Origin: Limnovirga soli
Lineage (GTDB): Bacteria > Bacteroidota > Bacteroidia > Chitinophagales > Chitinophagaceae
DNA: 64,000 nucleotides
Reading direction: 5' to 3'
Assembly (NCBI RefSeq): GCF_013106755.1
Contig: NZ_WHPF01000016.1
Span: 50,966-114,965 of the forward strand
Below are positions 37,037-43,905 of the stretch, piece after piece. Both the position numbers and the translations under genes were made by a program. Within the stretch, counting starts at the first letter, position 1. The number at the start of each line of letters is the position of its first letter. The notes under the pieces were generated by a model. It was not told the origin of the DNA, made no database searches, and worked only from the letters and a program-made list of their open reading frames with translations.

Positions 37037-37161
37037 CTGCAACACTTTGTGCGGCTTTTGTTGTGTCACTCACTTGTACGTTCGGGCTTTATGGCAGCCA
37101 TAACTACCGTAAACAGTTGCCATGAAAGTGGAACCCTGAACCGAGCGTGGCAAGTAAAGCC
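37037..37161 (+). repeat. Interspersed repeats: degenerate core A plus core B
   Basis: A degenerate minus-oriented A core (TGTGTCACTCACTTGTACG, 37061-37079) is followed by a B copy at 37116-37161. The B copy is TTGCCATGAAAGTGGAACCC, then TGAACCGAGCGTGGCAAGTA, then AAGCC. TTGCCATG and CGTGGCAA form an 8-bp stem with one G-U pair. Lies between tyrA and the helicase gene. Confidence 0.8.
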
Positions 37162-37197
37162 CTATAATTATTCCATAGCTGGTCACCAAATTTGTAA

Positions 37198-38091
37198 TTA
37201 TCCATTCAGCACTTTTTCTATTTTATTGGCATTGGCTATTAACTCGTACAAATAATCGTAATTCTCTTTTTCCAAACAAGCCTTGAATTTGCGCAGCTGC
37301 GTAATATGCTCGTTTAAAACATCCAGCAGGTTTTCGCGGTTTTGCTTAAAAATGGGCACCCATGTGGCCGGACTACTTTTAGCCAACCTAACCGTACTTT
37401 CGAAACCGCCACCTGCCAGTTGAAAAATAGCATCTTCTTCTTTTTCTTTTTCCAGCACCGTATTTGCCAGCGAAAACGAGGTGATATGAGATATATGGCT
37501 AATGTAGGCAGCATGTATATCGTGTGCTTCGGCCTGCATATATACCAGGTTCATGCCCAGAGTTGTATAAATATTTTCTACTACAGCTACAGCATCTGTA
37601 TCGCTTTTTTCTTTCTCACAAATAACACAGGATCTTCCGCTGAAACCGTTGTGTACTGCGGCTTCTGGTCCGCTAAACTCCGTACCCCACATAGGGTGGG
37701 TAGCAACATACCTTGCCCTCTTAGGATGCATTTCTATTGCTTTACAAAGTGCATGCTTGGTGCCACCTGCATCGGCCACTATATGATGTTCATCAATTAA
37801 ATTCAGTATGTTGATGGAAACAGGTACTGTGGCGTCAACAGGGATGGCGATATAAATTAAATCGCTTTTAGCAATAGCTTCTTCTAAAGGCAACGCTTCG
37901 TCAATAATACCCAAGTCCAATGCCTTTTCTTCGCTGGCTTTTGTTTTACTTACCCCAATTACATGTTTGGCAAACCCTTTATCTTTTAAAGAAAGTGCAA
38001 AGGAACCGCTGATTAAACCCACCCCAACAATGCACAGCGTAAAGCCACCATTGTCTTTTGCAAAAACATCCTTTTTATTATCCTGCTGCAT
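37198..38091 (-). CDS. tyrA: Prephenate dehydrogenase
   Basis: 297 aa. NAD(P)-dependent oxidative decarboxylation of prephenate to 4-hydroxyphenylpyruvate (tyrosine branch). The Rossmann start is TLCIVGVGLISGSFALSLKD. Further landmarks are YIAIPVDATVPV, DAGGTKHALCKAI and HPMWGTEFSGPEAAVHNGF (catalytic His region); C-terminal helices form the dimer. It has no chorismate mutase domain, which is supplied by the fused DAHP synthase gene downstream. It follows the aminotransferase by 29 bp. Confidence 0.93.
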   Translation of the reverse strand: MQQDNKKDVFAKDNGGFTLCIVGVGLISGSFALSLKDKGFAKHVIGVSKTKASEEKALDLGIIDEALPLEEAIAKSDLIYIAIPVDATVPVSINILNLIDEHHIVADAGGTKHALCKAIEMHPKRARYVATHPMWGTEFSGPEAAVHNGFSGRSCVICEKEKSDTDAVAVVENIYTTLGMNLVYMQAEAHDIHAAYISHISHITSFSLANTVLEKEKEEDAIFQLAGGGFESTVRLAKSSPATWVPIFKQNRENLLDVLNEHITQLRKFKACLEKENYDYLYELIANANKIEKVLNG

Positions 38092-38120
38092 CCTGCGTAA
38101 TTTAGAAATATGCGTATAAA

Positions 38121-39278
38121 TTATAATTGTGCTGCCTGTATCCGCTCAATGGCTTCCTGAAATTTTTCTACAGAACCACATAAACTTATTCTAATATATT
38201 TATTACCAGCCGAACCAAAAATGCCACCTGGCGTAATAAATACATTGGCTTTGTATAAAACATCATCGCTTAAGGTATAACCATCTGCATAATTATCGGG
38301 TATCGAGGCCCACATAAACATGCCTGCCTGATTTTTTGAATATTTGCAATGAAGCAAATCCAGTAATTGATACACCTTCTCTCTTCTTTGTTTATAAATT
38401 GCATTAACACTTGTATACCATTCTTTACCAAGGCTTAAGGCTTTTGCTGCTGCCAGTTGAACTGGCAAAAACATCCCGCTGTCCATATTACTTTTAAAGC
38501 GAATTATTTCATCAATTCTTTCTTTTGCGCCACAAAGCATACCTACCCTCCAACCTGCCATGTTCTGAGATTTGCTGAGTGAATTAAGTTCTATAGCTAT
38601 ATCTTTTGCACCGGCTACACTCATTAAACTCCTGGGTGTATCGTTTAGAATAAAACTATACGGATTATCATGGCAAATTAGAATATTATGTTTTTTACCA
38701 AAAGCTACCAATTGCTCAAATAACTGTTTCGTTGGCAATTGGCCAGTAGGCATTTGAGGATAGTTAACCCACATTAGCTTTACTTTAGACAGGTCGGTTG
38801 TTTCAAGAGCTTCAAAATCGGGAAAATATTGTAGCTCCTCTTTTAATTCGTAATCCACACAGGTACCTCCGGCAAGGGTTACAGCACTTCTGTACGTTGG
38901 GTAACCGGGATTTGGCAGCAACACTTCATCTCCCTCATTTAAATAAGTCATGCAGATATGCATAATACCTTCCTTACTACCAATAAGGGGTAAAATCTCC
39001 GTGTCTGCATTTAATTCTACCTGATACCAGGTTTGGTACCATTGTGCAAAAGCATTGCGTAAGAGGGGAGAACCTTTATAATTTTGGTAAGCATGTACAT
39101 TAGGTTTGGCACTTTCTTCCTGTAAAACTTTAACCACATCCGGGTGAGGTGGAAGATCGGGGCTGCCAATACCCAAATTGATGATTTGCTTGCCTTGTTT
39201 GTTCAGTTCGTCAATTTCTCTAAGTTTGGTAGAGAAATAATATTCGCCAATTCCGTTAAGTCTTTTAGCTGTAACCAT
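38121..39278 (-). CDS. Class I/II pyridoxal-phosphate aminotransferase
   Basis: 385 aa from the ATG at 39276-39278 (MVTAKRLNGIGEYYFS); an upstream TTG at 39296 is less likely. Fold type I landmarks: LGIGSPDLPPHPDVV, KGSPLLRNAFAQWY, GSKEGIMHICMTYLNEGDEV, LMWVNYPQMPTGQLPT, HDNPYSFI and the PLP lysine in ELNSLSKSQNMAGWRVGML. Placed between pheA and tyrA, it probably transaminates phenylpyruvate and 4-hydroxyphenylpyruvate (or prephenate). Specificity is inferred from context only; diaminopimelate or aspartate aminotransferases share this fold. Confidence 0.9.
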   Translation of the reverse strand: MVTAKRLNGIGEYYFSTKLREIDELNKQGKQIINLGIGSPDLPPHPDVVKVLQEESAKPNVHAYQNYKGSPLLRNAFAQWYQTWYQVELNADTEILPLIGSKEGIMHICMTYLNEGDEVLLPNPGYPTYRSAVTLAGGTCVDYELKEELQYFPDFEALETTDLSKVKLMWVNYPQMPTGQLPTKQLFEQLVAFGKKHNILICHDNPYSFILNDTPRSLMSVAGAKDIAIELNSLSKSQNMAGWRVGMLCGAKERIDEIIRFKSNMDSGMFLPVQLAAAKALSLGKEWYTSVNAIYKQRREKVYQLLDLLHCKYSKNQAGMFMWASIPDNYADGYTLSDDVLYKANVFITPGGIFGSAGNKYIRISLCGSVEKFQEAIERIQAAQL

Positions 39279-39299
39279 TGTAACGCTGTTTCCCAATTT

Positions 39300-40172
39300 T
39301 TATAAATTCCAGGTATTTCCTTTTTTATAAATGCCAATGATATTTACTTCTTCTGTAAGAGGTTTTATTCCTTCCAACATGGCATAAAAACTTTCTTTTG
39401 TTTCAAATTCCAAATCGGCATGAAAACCATAAGCGAAATCTTTTTGTGCTATTGGATAACTTTGAAGTTTACATAGATTGATATTAAACTCGGCAATACG
39501 GGTAAGTACTTTAGCCAAAATGCCCATTGAATGATTGGTATGAAACGTGATAGATGCCTTATTGGCATCAGTAATTTTTTCAATCTTCTCTTTTGGTTGT
39601 AATATCAAAAACCGCGTATAGTTATTTTTAAGAGTATGAATATTGGGCGCAATAATATCCAGCTCAAAAATTTCAGCAGCCAGTTTGCTCCCTATGGCCG
39701 CAATATGTTTGCTTTTGTATTTATGTACACTTCTTGCACTGGCAGCAGTATCTTCAGATTCAACCAATTTCCAGTTTTGGGCATCTAGAAACTTTAGACA
39801 TTGTTGTAAAGCCATTGGGTGGGAATGTACTTCATGTATATCTTCCAGTTTAACACCAGGGTTAACCATCAGGTGCTGTTCTATTTTAAGCGTAATCTCG
39901 CCAATCACTTTCAGCTCACTCTTCCTGAGTAAATTATAATTGGGAAGTATACTGCCGGCAATAGAGTTTTCTATAGCCATAATACCACCTTCACTTAAGG
40001 TTTCATTGGAAGCAATATCTACTACTTCCTTAAAAGTCATACAGGGAATAATGGCCACATTTTTCCCAAAATATTGCTGGGCCGCCATTTGATGGAAACT
40101 TCCTTCACATCCCTGGATAGAAATTCTTGGGCTTGCTTCGTTTACCGGTTGTAAATACTGTTCAGGTTTCAT
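39300..40172 (-). CDS. pheA: Prephenate dehydratase
   Basis: 290 aa from the ATG at 40170-40172 (MKPEQYLQPV). A longer frame to 40214 begins with TTG inside the terminator U-run and is rejected. It converts prephenate to phenylpyruvate. The dehydratase domain (16-192) has GCEGSFHQMAAQQYFG, ENSIAGSILPNYNLL, VHSHPMALQQC, EDTAASARSV and the catalytic TRF motif at 186-188 (NNYTRFLIL). The ACT domain (about 205-285) has HSMGILAKVLTRIAEF and LQSYP in place of the ESRP motif that senses Phe in enterobacterial PheA. First gene of the pheA-aminotransferase-tyrA unit and preceded by an attenuator. Confidence 0.94.
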   Translation of the reverse strand: MKPEQYLQPVNEASPRISIQGCEGSFHQMAAQQYFGKNVAIIPCMTFKEVVDIASNETLSEGGIMAIENSIAGSILPNYNLLRKSELKVIGEITLKIEQHLMVNPGVKLEDIHEVHSHPMALQQCLKFLDAQNWKLVESEDTAASARSVHKYKSKHIAAIGSKLAAEIFELDIIAPNIHTLKNNYTRFLILQPKEKIEKITDANKASITFHTNHSMGILAKVLTRIAEFNINLCKLQSYPIAQKDFAYGFHADLEFETKESFYAMLEGIKPLTEEVNIIGIYKKGNTWNL

Positions 40173-40212
40173 AGACAATAATTTTAGCTTTTTAAAGGGG
40201 TTAGTAATAGTC

Positions 40213-40243
40213 AAAAAAAATCCCGGTCAAAAAGACCGGGATT
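40213..40243 (-). terminator. Attenuator terminator hairpin upstream of pheA
   Basis: On the minus strand AATCCCGGTC (40243-40234), loop of five Ts, GACCGGGATT (40228-40219), then eight Ts to 40213. A perfect 10-bp stem ending 40 bp before the pheA ATG, so it would stop transcription before the operon. Confidence 0.92.
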
Positions 40244-40261
40244 CTATGCTTAAAAATTTTA

Positions 40262-40348
40262 TTAGATTTTTGCAAATACAACCCGGCCTGCTTTTATATA
40301 ATAAAAGTAGAAATAGTAATAAAAGTTGTATTTGATATTTGTTATCAC
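40262..40348 (-). CDS. Phe/Tyr-rich leader peptide of the pheA operon
   Basis: 28 codons from a GTG (40346-40348) to TAA (40262-40264). The product reads MITNIKYNFYYYFYFYYIKA then GRVVFAKI. Codons 9-17 are all Phe or Tyr (F-Y-Y-Y-F-Y-F-Y-Y), and Tyr 7 and Phe 25 add more. The frame ends 19 nt before the terminator stem. The bases of codons 21-23, GGCCGGG (40288-40282), can pair with the 5' arm of the terminator. Nine aromatic codons in a row next to pheA and tyrA is the hallmark of a ribosome-sensed attenuator. Only the start codon is uncertain: no in-frame ATG exists, and a promoter match lies so close that the mRNA may be leaderless. Confidence 0.85.
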   Translation of the reverse strand: MITNIKYNFYYYFYFYYIKAGRVVFAKI

Positions 40349-40352
40349 AGCG

Positions 40353-40383
40353 CAAATGTATATAGTTTATGCGCCTATCCAAA
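40353..40383 (-). promoter_or_regulatory. Bacteroidota-type promoter before the pheA leader
   Basis: On the minus strand TTTG (40383-40380), 19 nt, then TACATTTG (40360-40353), matching the Bacteroidota TTTG-N17-23-TAnnTTTG pattern. Transcription would begin within a few bases of the leader GTG. Confidence 0.55.
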
Positions 40384-40481
40384 TAATTATAGCAGAAATA
40401 AACTACTGTTAGTTTAATTTTTTCCAGGTTAAAATGTTAAAATCAAACAGTTTAACTAACTGGCAGGGGATTATAAAAAAT

Positions 40482-40512
40482 AAAAAAGCCCTTCCGTGGA
40501 AACGGAACGGCC
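40482..40512 (-). terminator. Terminator after the VDTAA lipoprotein gene
   Basis: On the minus strand GGC-G-TTCCGT-TTCC-ACGGAA-G-GCC... then TTTTTTA: a 6-bp stem with a second 3-bp stem below a mismatch, followed by Ts. It lies 94 bp past the lipoprotein stop. The rest of 40384-40605 holds nothing I recognise. Confidence 0.75.
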
Positions 40513-40605
40513 TCTAACGATTGCTTGCCATATGAAAAAGTTGTAAACTACTAAACGAGAGCAAGCATCTCACCTCAAATCATGTTCACTGTAGTTTAGA
40601 ATAAA

Positions 40606-40794
40606 TTATTTTGCAGCAGCGGCAGTATCAACAGCAGCAGCAGCAGTATCAACAGCTGGAGCAGCAGTATCAACAGCTGGAGCAGCAGCAGTATCAACAG
40701 TTACAGCAGTTGTATCAGTAGCAGTAGCTTCAGTAGAACCAGAACCGCAAGCAGCGAAAGCGCCAAGCGCTAAAACGAATAATAATTTTTTCAT
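40606..40794 (-). CDS. Small lipoprotein with VDTAA repeats
   Basis: 62 aa from the ATG at 40792-40794 (MKKLLFVLALGAFAACGSGS). A clear lipoprotein signal ends GAFAAC. The mature part, about 45 residues, is almost only Ala, Val, Asp and Thr, with imperfect repeats of (A/P)AVDTAA. The gene holds matching GCAGCAGTATCAACAGC tandem units, prone to slippage. The frame is open upstream to 40959 but crosses the promoter region. Probably a disordered, acidic, surface or periplasmic peptide. Divergent from the ECF sigma gene. Confidence 0.75.
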   Translation of the reverse strand: MKKLLFVLALGAFAACGSGSTEATATDTTAVTVDTAAAPAVDTAAPAVDTAAAAVDTAAAAK

Positions 40795-40844
40795 TTTTAA
40801 ATTTTTTGTGAGTGAATTTGTTATTAATACCCATACTTTAAAAA

Positions 40845-40902
40845 GGTAACCCCTGTATAAAAGTTTTTTTTTGAAAAATTTTTTGAAATGCTTTTGGGTT
40901 AC
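40845..40902. promoter_or_regulatory. Paired GTAACCC motifs between lipoprotein and sigma genes
   Basis: GGTAACCCC at 40845-40853 (plus) and GTAACCC on the minus strand at 40902-40896 face each other. AAC-containing boxes are typical of ECF -35 elements, and each lies where it could drive the gene ahead of it. That would make both genes targets of the sigma factor. Confidence 0.4.
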
Positions 40903-40935
40903 TTTTATACCCGGAACGGTATTAAAACTAAGCAA

Positions 40936-41502
40936 GTGAAACAGGAGATCAACGAACAAATTTTATTGAGAGGTCTTGTTAACAACGAATCAAAAGCTAT
41001 TGACACCATATATAAAGAAAATTTTAATATGGTTCAGTCTTTTATTCTGAATAATAATGGTTCATACGATGATGCCAGAGATATTTTTCAGGAAGCTATG
41101 ATTGCATTGTACGAGAAGGCAAAAAGCGAATCATTTGTATTAACCTGCCAGATAAAAACATACCTATATTCCATTTGCAGAAGGCTTTGGCTTAAAAAGT
41201 TACAGCATATGGGCAGGTATATTTCTCAAAGCGAAGCGCTTGAAGAAACGGTTGCAGTTGAAGACGATTTGGAATTTCATGAAAAAAGAAATGCCGATTT
41301 TGCTATTATGGAAAGAGCCCTTGGCAGTTTGGGCGAGCCTTGTAAAAGTTTATTAGAATCTTATTATATACATAAAAAAGGTATGACGGAAATTTCTGCT
41401 GAATTTGGCTATACCAATGCGGACAATGCCAAAAACCAGAAATACAAGTGCCTGATGCGTTTGAAAAAATTATTTTTTGCCCAATATAATATAGGAGATT
41501 AA
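40936..41502 (+). CDS. ECF-type RNA polymerase sigma factor
   Basis: 188 aa from the GTG at 40936 (MKQEINEQILLRGLVNN); an ATG at 40888 in frame is the alternative but would begin in the promoter motif. Sigma region 2 covers about 14-85 (ESKAIDTIYKENFNMVQSFI, DDARDIFQEAMIALYEK) and region 4 about 120-185 (SLGEPCKSLLESYYIHKKGM, TEISAEFGYTNADNAKNQKY). ECF factors redirect polymerase in response to envelope or other signals. Its TAA overlaps the ATG of the protease gene (TAATG), so the pair is translationally coupled. Confidence 0.9.
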   Translation: MKQEINEQILLRGLVNNESKAIDTIYKENFNMVQSFILNNNGSYDDARDIFQEAMIALYEKAKSESFVLTCQIKTYLYSICRRLWLKKLQHMGRYISQSEALEETVAVEDDLEFHEKRNADFAIMERALGSLGEPCKSLLESYYIHKKGMTEISAEFGYTNADNAKNQKYKCLMRLKKLFFAQYNIGD

Positions 41503-42611
41503 TGGAAGATATACTTTTACTAGAGGCGATTGAACGCTACCTGAACGGTAGTATGCTGGCAGAGGAGAAGGCTTACTTTGAACAATTGCGCAAAAATACC
41601 CCTGAAATTGATCAGATGGTGGTTGAGCATAAATTGTTTCTAATGCAAATTGAAGGTGTTTCTGAACATCGCAATTTGAAACATGCTTTGAATGCGGCAC
41701 ATGAAAGACTTTTGGACAAAGGCGATATTTACGAAGGTGGTGAAATAACCGGCCGCGGTAAAGTATTGCAAATGTGGAATAAGTACAAAAGGGTAACTGC
41801 TATAGCCGCTTCAATTGCAGGTATTACCGCTATTATTATATCTGGCTTGATTAACTTATTAGCTCCCGCTCCCAATAATAGCCAAATTCAACAATTAAAT
41901 GGGGTTTTAACTAAGGTTATTGCCAACCAAAAAGCTTTTGGTGCCAAATTAAACGAGGTTGATTCTAAAATACCAAAGAACGTTGAAGTAACTTCCAGCG
42001 GTTCTGCATTCTTAATTGACGGTAAAGGCTATCTTGTTACCAATGCCCACGTTTTAAAAGGTTCCGGCGCTGTAGTAATTAATAATAAAGGTGAAGAATT
42101 CAATGCCCGCATTATCAATATAGATGTTGAAAGCGATATAGCAATTCTTAAAATTGAAGACGAGGAATATAAAACGGTTTCTAATTTGCCTTATAGCATT
42201 AGAAAGTCAGCAATTGATTTGGGCGAGGAAATATTTACCCTTGGTTACCCACGTGAACAGATTGTTTATAATATGGGTTACTTAAGTTCTGCAACCGGTA
42301 ACGATGGTGATACCAGCAGTTGCCAGATTTCATTAAGCGCTAATCCTGGTAACTCCGGTGGCCCTGTTTTTAATAAAAACGGAGAAATTGTAGGTATTTT
42401 AAGTACAAAACTTAACACGGCTGATGGTGTTGTATTCGCCATCAAATCAAAAGGTATTTACAAACTGGTAGATGAATTAAAAGAATCAGATACCGCAGTG
42501 CAGAAAATTAAAATGCCAACCACAACCAGCCTAAAAGGAAAAAGCAGGGTTGATCAAATTAAAGAAGTAGAAGATTGTGTGTTTCTTGTAAAGGCATACA
42601 ACCAAAAATAG
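41502..42611 (+). CDS. Membrane-anchored trypsin-like protease with anti-sigma-like N-terminus
   Basis: 369 aa. Residues 1-96 are predicted cytoplasmic and resemble the start of Bacteroidota anti-sigma proteins (LEAIERYLNGSMLAEEKAYF then EQLRKNTPEID). One membrane helix follows (97-119), then an Asn/Gln linker and a DegP/trypsin-like domain (about 160-340). The full triad is present: H183 (TNAHVL), D212 (ESDIAIL) and S285 (NPGNSGGPVF). No PDZ domain. Overlap with the sigma gene suggests it controls that factor, with the protease on the periplasmic side. Confidence 0.88.
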   Translation: MEDILLLEAIERYLNGSMLAEEKAYFEQLRKNTPEIDQMVVEHKLFLMQIEGVSEHRNLKHALNAAHERLLDKGDIYEGGEITGRGKVLQMWNKYKRVTAIAASIAGITAIIISGLINLLAPAPNNSQIQQLNGVLTKVIANQKAFGAKLNEVDSKIPKNVEVTSSGSAFLIDGKGYLVTNAHVLKGSGAVVINNKGEEFNARIINIDVESDIAILKIEDEEYKTVSNLPYSIRKSAIDLGEEIFTLGYPREQIVYNMGYLSSATGNDGDTSSCQISLSANPGNSGGPVFNKNGEIVGILSTKLNTADGVVFAIKSKGIYKLVDELKESDTAVQKIKMPTTTSLKGKSRVDQIKEVEDCVFLVKAYNQK

Positions 42612-42630
42612 TACACTATAACATTTTACT

Positions 42631-42658
42631 AAAACCCGCCTTAGGCGGGTTTTTTTAT
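42631..42658 (+). terminator. Rho-independent terminator after the sigma-protease operon
   Basis: AAAACCCGCC-TTA-GGCGGGTTTTTTT: 6-bp GC stem and U-run, 20 bp past the protease stop. Confidence 0.92.
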
Positions 42659-42684
42659 TTGGTATTTGTTAAACATGATTTTTA

Positions 42685-42745
42685 TTAGCCAGGCATAAAA
42701 CCGATATCGGGCTTTACTTGCGTCGCACACTTGTGCAGCAGAATT
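42685..42745 (-). repeat. Interspersed repeat, core A (left of facing pair)
   Basis: TTAGCCAGGC flank, GGGCTTTA, core CTTGCGTCGCACACTTGTGC at 42717-42736. Faces the copy at 42869 across a terminator. Confidence 0.9.
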
Positions 42746-42756
42746 TTTTGCAGCAA

Positions 42757-42792
42757 TAAAAAAGGGAGACTGGTTTAAACAATCTCCCTTTA
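42757..42792 (-). terminator. Terminator after the nucleotidyltransferase gene
   Basis: AAAGGGAGA and TCTCCCTTT arms around a 13-nt loop, with A/T tracts on both sides. On the minus strand it ends in TTTTTT, downstream of the gene ending at 42935. Confidence 0.8.
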
Positions 42793-42837
42793 ACTAAAAT
42801 ATTGTACTACTTTTAATTTTATACTCATTTTTGAATG

Positions 42838-42917
42838 GCTGTTTATTCAGCTGCTTTATTGCTATACCGTACAAGTGTGCGACGCAAGTAAAGCTGCATT
42901 TAATATCCACAGCCGGG
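42838..42917 (+). repeat. Interspersed repeat, core A (right of facing pair)
   Basis: CTGTTTATTCAGCTGC flank, core GTACAAGTGTGCGACGCAAG at 42869-42888, TAAAGCTGC and GCCGGGT at 42912-42918. Confidence 0.9.
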
Positions 42918-42934
42918 TACAAAATTAATATACA

Positions 42935-43834
42935 TTAAGCCCATAAATTAGATGGATATGCACCACTATCTACCAGTGCATTTACGCTGGCTTGTACTAT
43001 TGGAGCATCTTCTTTATAGGTAACACCAAACCATTTAGCACTGGTAGGTACAATTTCAATTACACCCAAACCTGCTTTTATATAATGGTCGGCCATACGT
43101 GGAATTAAAAATTCTGATTTTAAATTCTCCATACTGGTATCCAGGAATTTACCAAACTCATCAAAGCACATATTGATGTAGGCGGGGGAGAAGCAAAAGA
43201 AATTCATACTTACTTTGGTGGATGTAGGTAAAGGAGTAAGTTTTTCATCTTCTTCATATACTATTTCATCGCCCTGAGTAAATATTTTTAGTCTTTCGTC
43301 TATACCCACCATTTCATTTTTATCGTTAATAGCTATAACGCCGCGGCTAACACTGCCGTGTTCACTAAGTGTATTGGCCAGTTCGTAACCCAATACAGCA
43401 AAATTGGTATCGGTACATTTATTTATAAGAAAATCGTATGCTTTTACATAAGCATCTTTGCCATAAAAATCATCTGCATTTATTACAGCAAATGGTTCGT
43501 TTACGGTTCCTTTGGTACATAAAACGGCATGAGCTGTTCCCCAGGGTTTAACCCTGTCTGCAGGTATAACCCTGTCGCCGGTAAATGAATTTAGTTGCTG
43601 GTAAACATAGGCTGTTTCAATTTTACCTTTTAACTTAGGTTCGAAAATGGCTTTAAAATTTTCAGCAAAGTCTTCACGAATGATGAATACTACTTTTTTA
43701 AAGCCTGCAGCAATGGCGTCGTAAATTGAATAATCCATGATGGTTTCTCCGGAAGGCCCAAAGCCCTGAATTTGTTTCATGCTTCCGTAGCGGCTGGCCA
43801 TACCGGCCGCCAGGATAACTAGAGTAGGTTGCAT
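42935..43834 (-). CDS. Sugar-phosphate nucleotidyltransferase-like protein
   Basis: 299 aa with the nucleotidyltransferase start TLVILAAGMASRYGSMKQIQ (GxGxR/GxxxRxG-like loop) and GPSGETIMDYSIYDA. The metal-binding segment INADDFYG lies near 119-126. Enzymes of this fold join NTP and sugar phosphates to make activated sugars. The exact substrate is not clear; the MASRYGxxKQ loop differs from the usual GxGTRL loop of glucose-1-phosphate enzymes. Stands alone between repeats and a divergent PLP enzyme. ATG at 43832-43834. Confidence 0.85.
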   Translation of the reverse strand: MQPTLVILAAGMASRYGSMKQIQGFGPSGETIMDYSIYDAIAAGFKKVVFIIREDFAENFKAIFEPKLKGKIETAYVYQQLNSFTGDRVIPADRVKPWGTAHAVLCTKGTVNEPFAVINADDFYGKDAYVKAYDFLINKCTDTNFAVLGYELANTLSEHGSVSRGVIAINDKNEMVGIDERLKIFTQGDEIVYEEDEKLTPLPTSTKVSMNFFCFSPAYINMCFDEFGKFLDTSMENLKSEFLIPRMADHYIKAGLGVIEIVPTSAKWFGVTYKEDAPIVQASVNALVDSGAYPSNLWA

Positions 43835-43905
43835 ATTGGTATTTTTTAAGTTTAAGAGCTAACAATTTGTTACTCACCCCAATATTAATAAATTATTTTA
43901 ACTCT

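Noticed and set aside
40173..40214. Extended pheA start at a TTG (40214)
   Set aside because: It would begin inside the U-run of the attenuator terminator; the ATG at 40172 gives a normal N-terminus.
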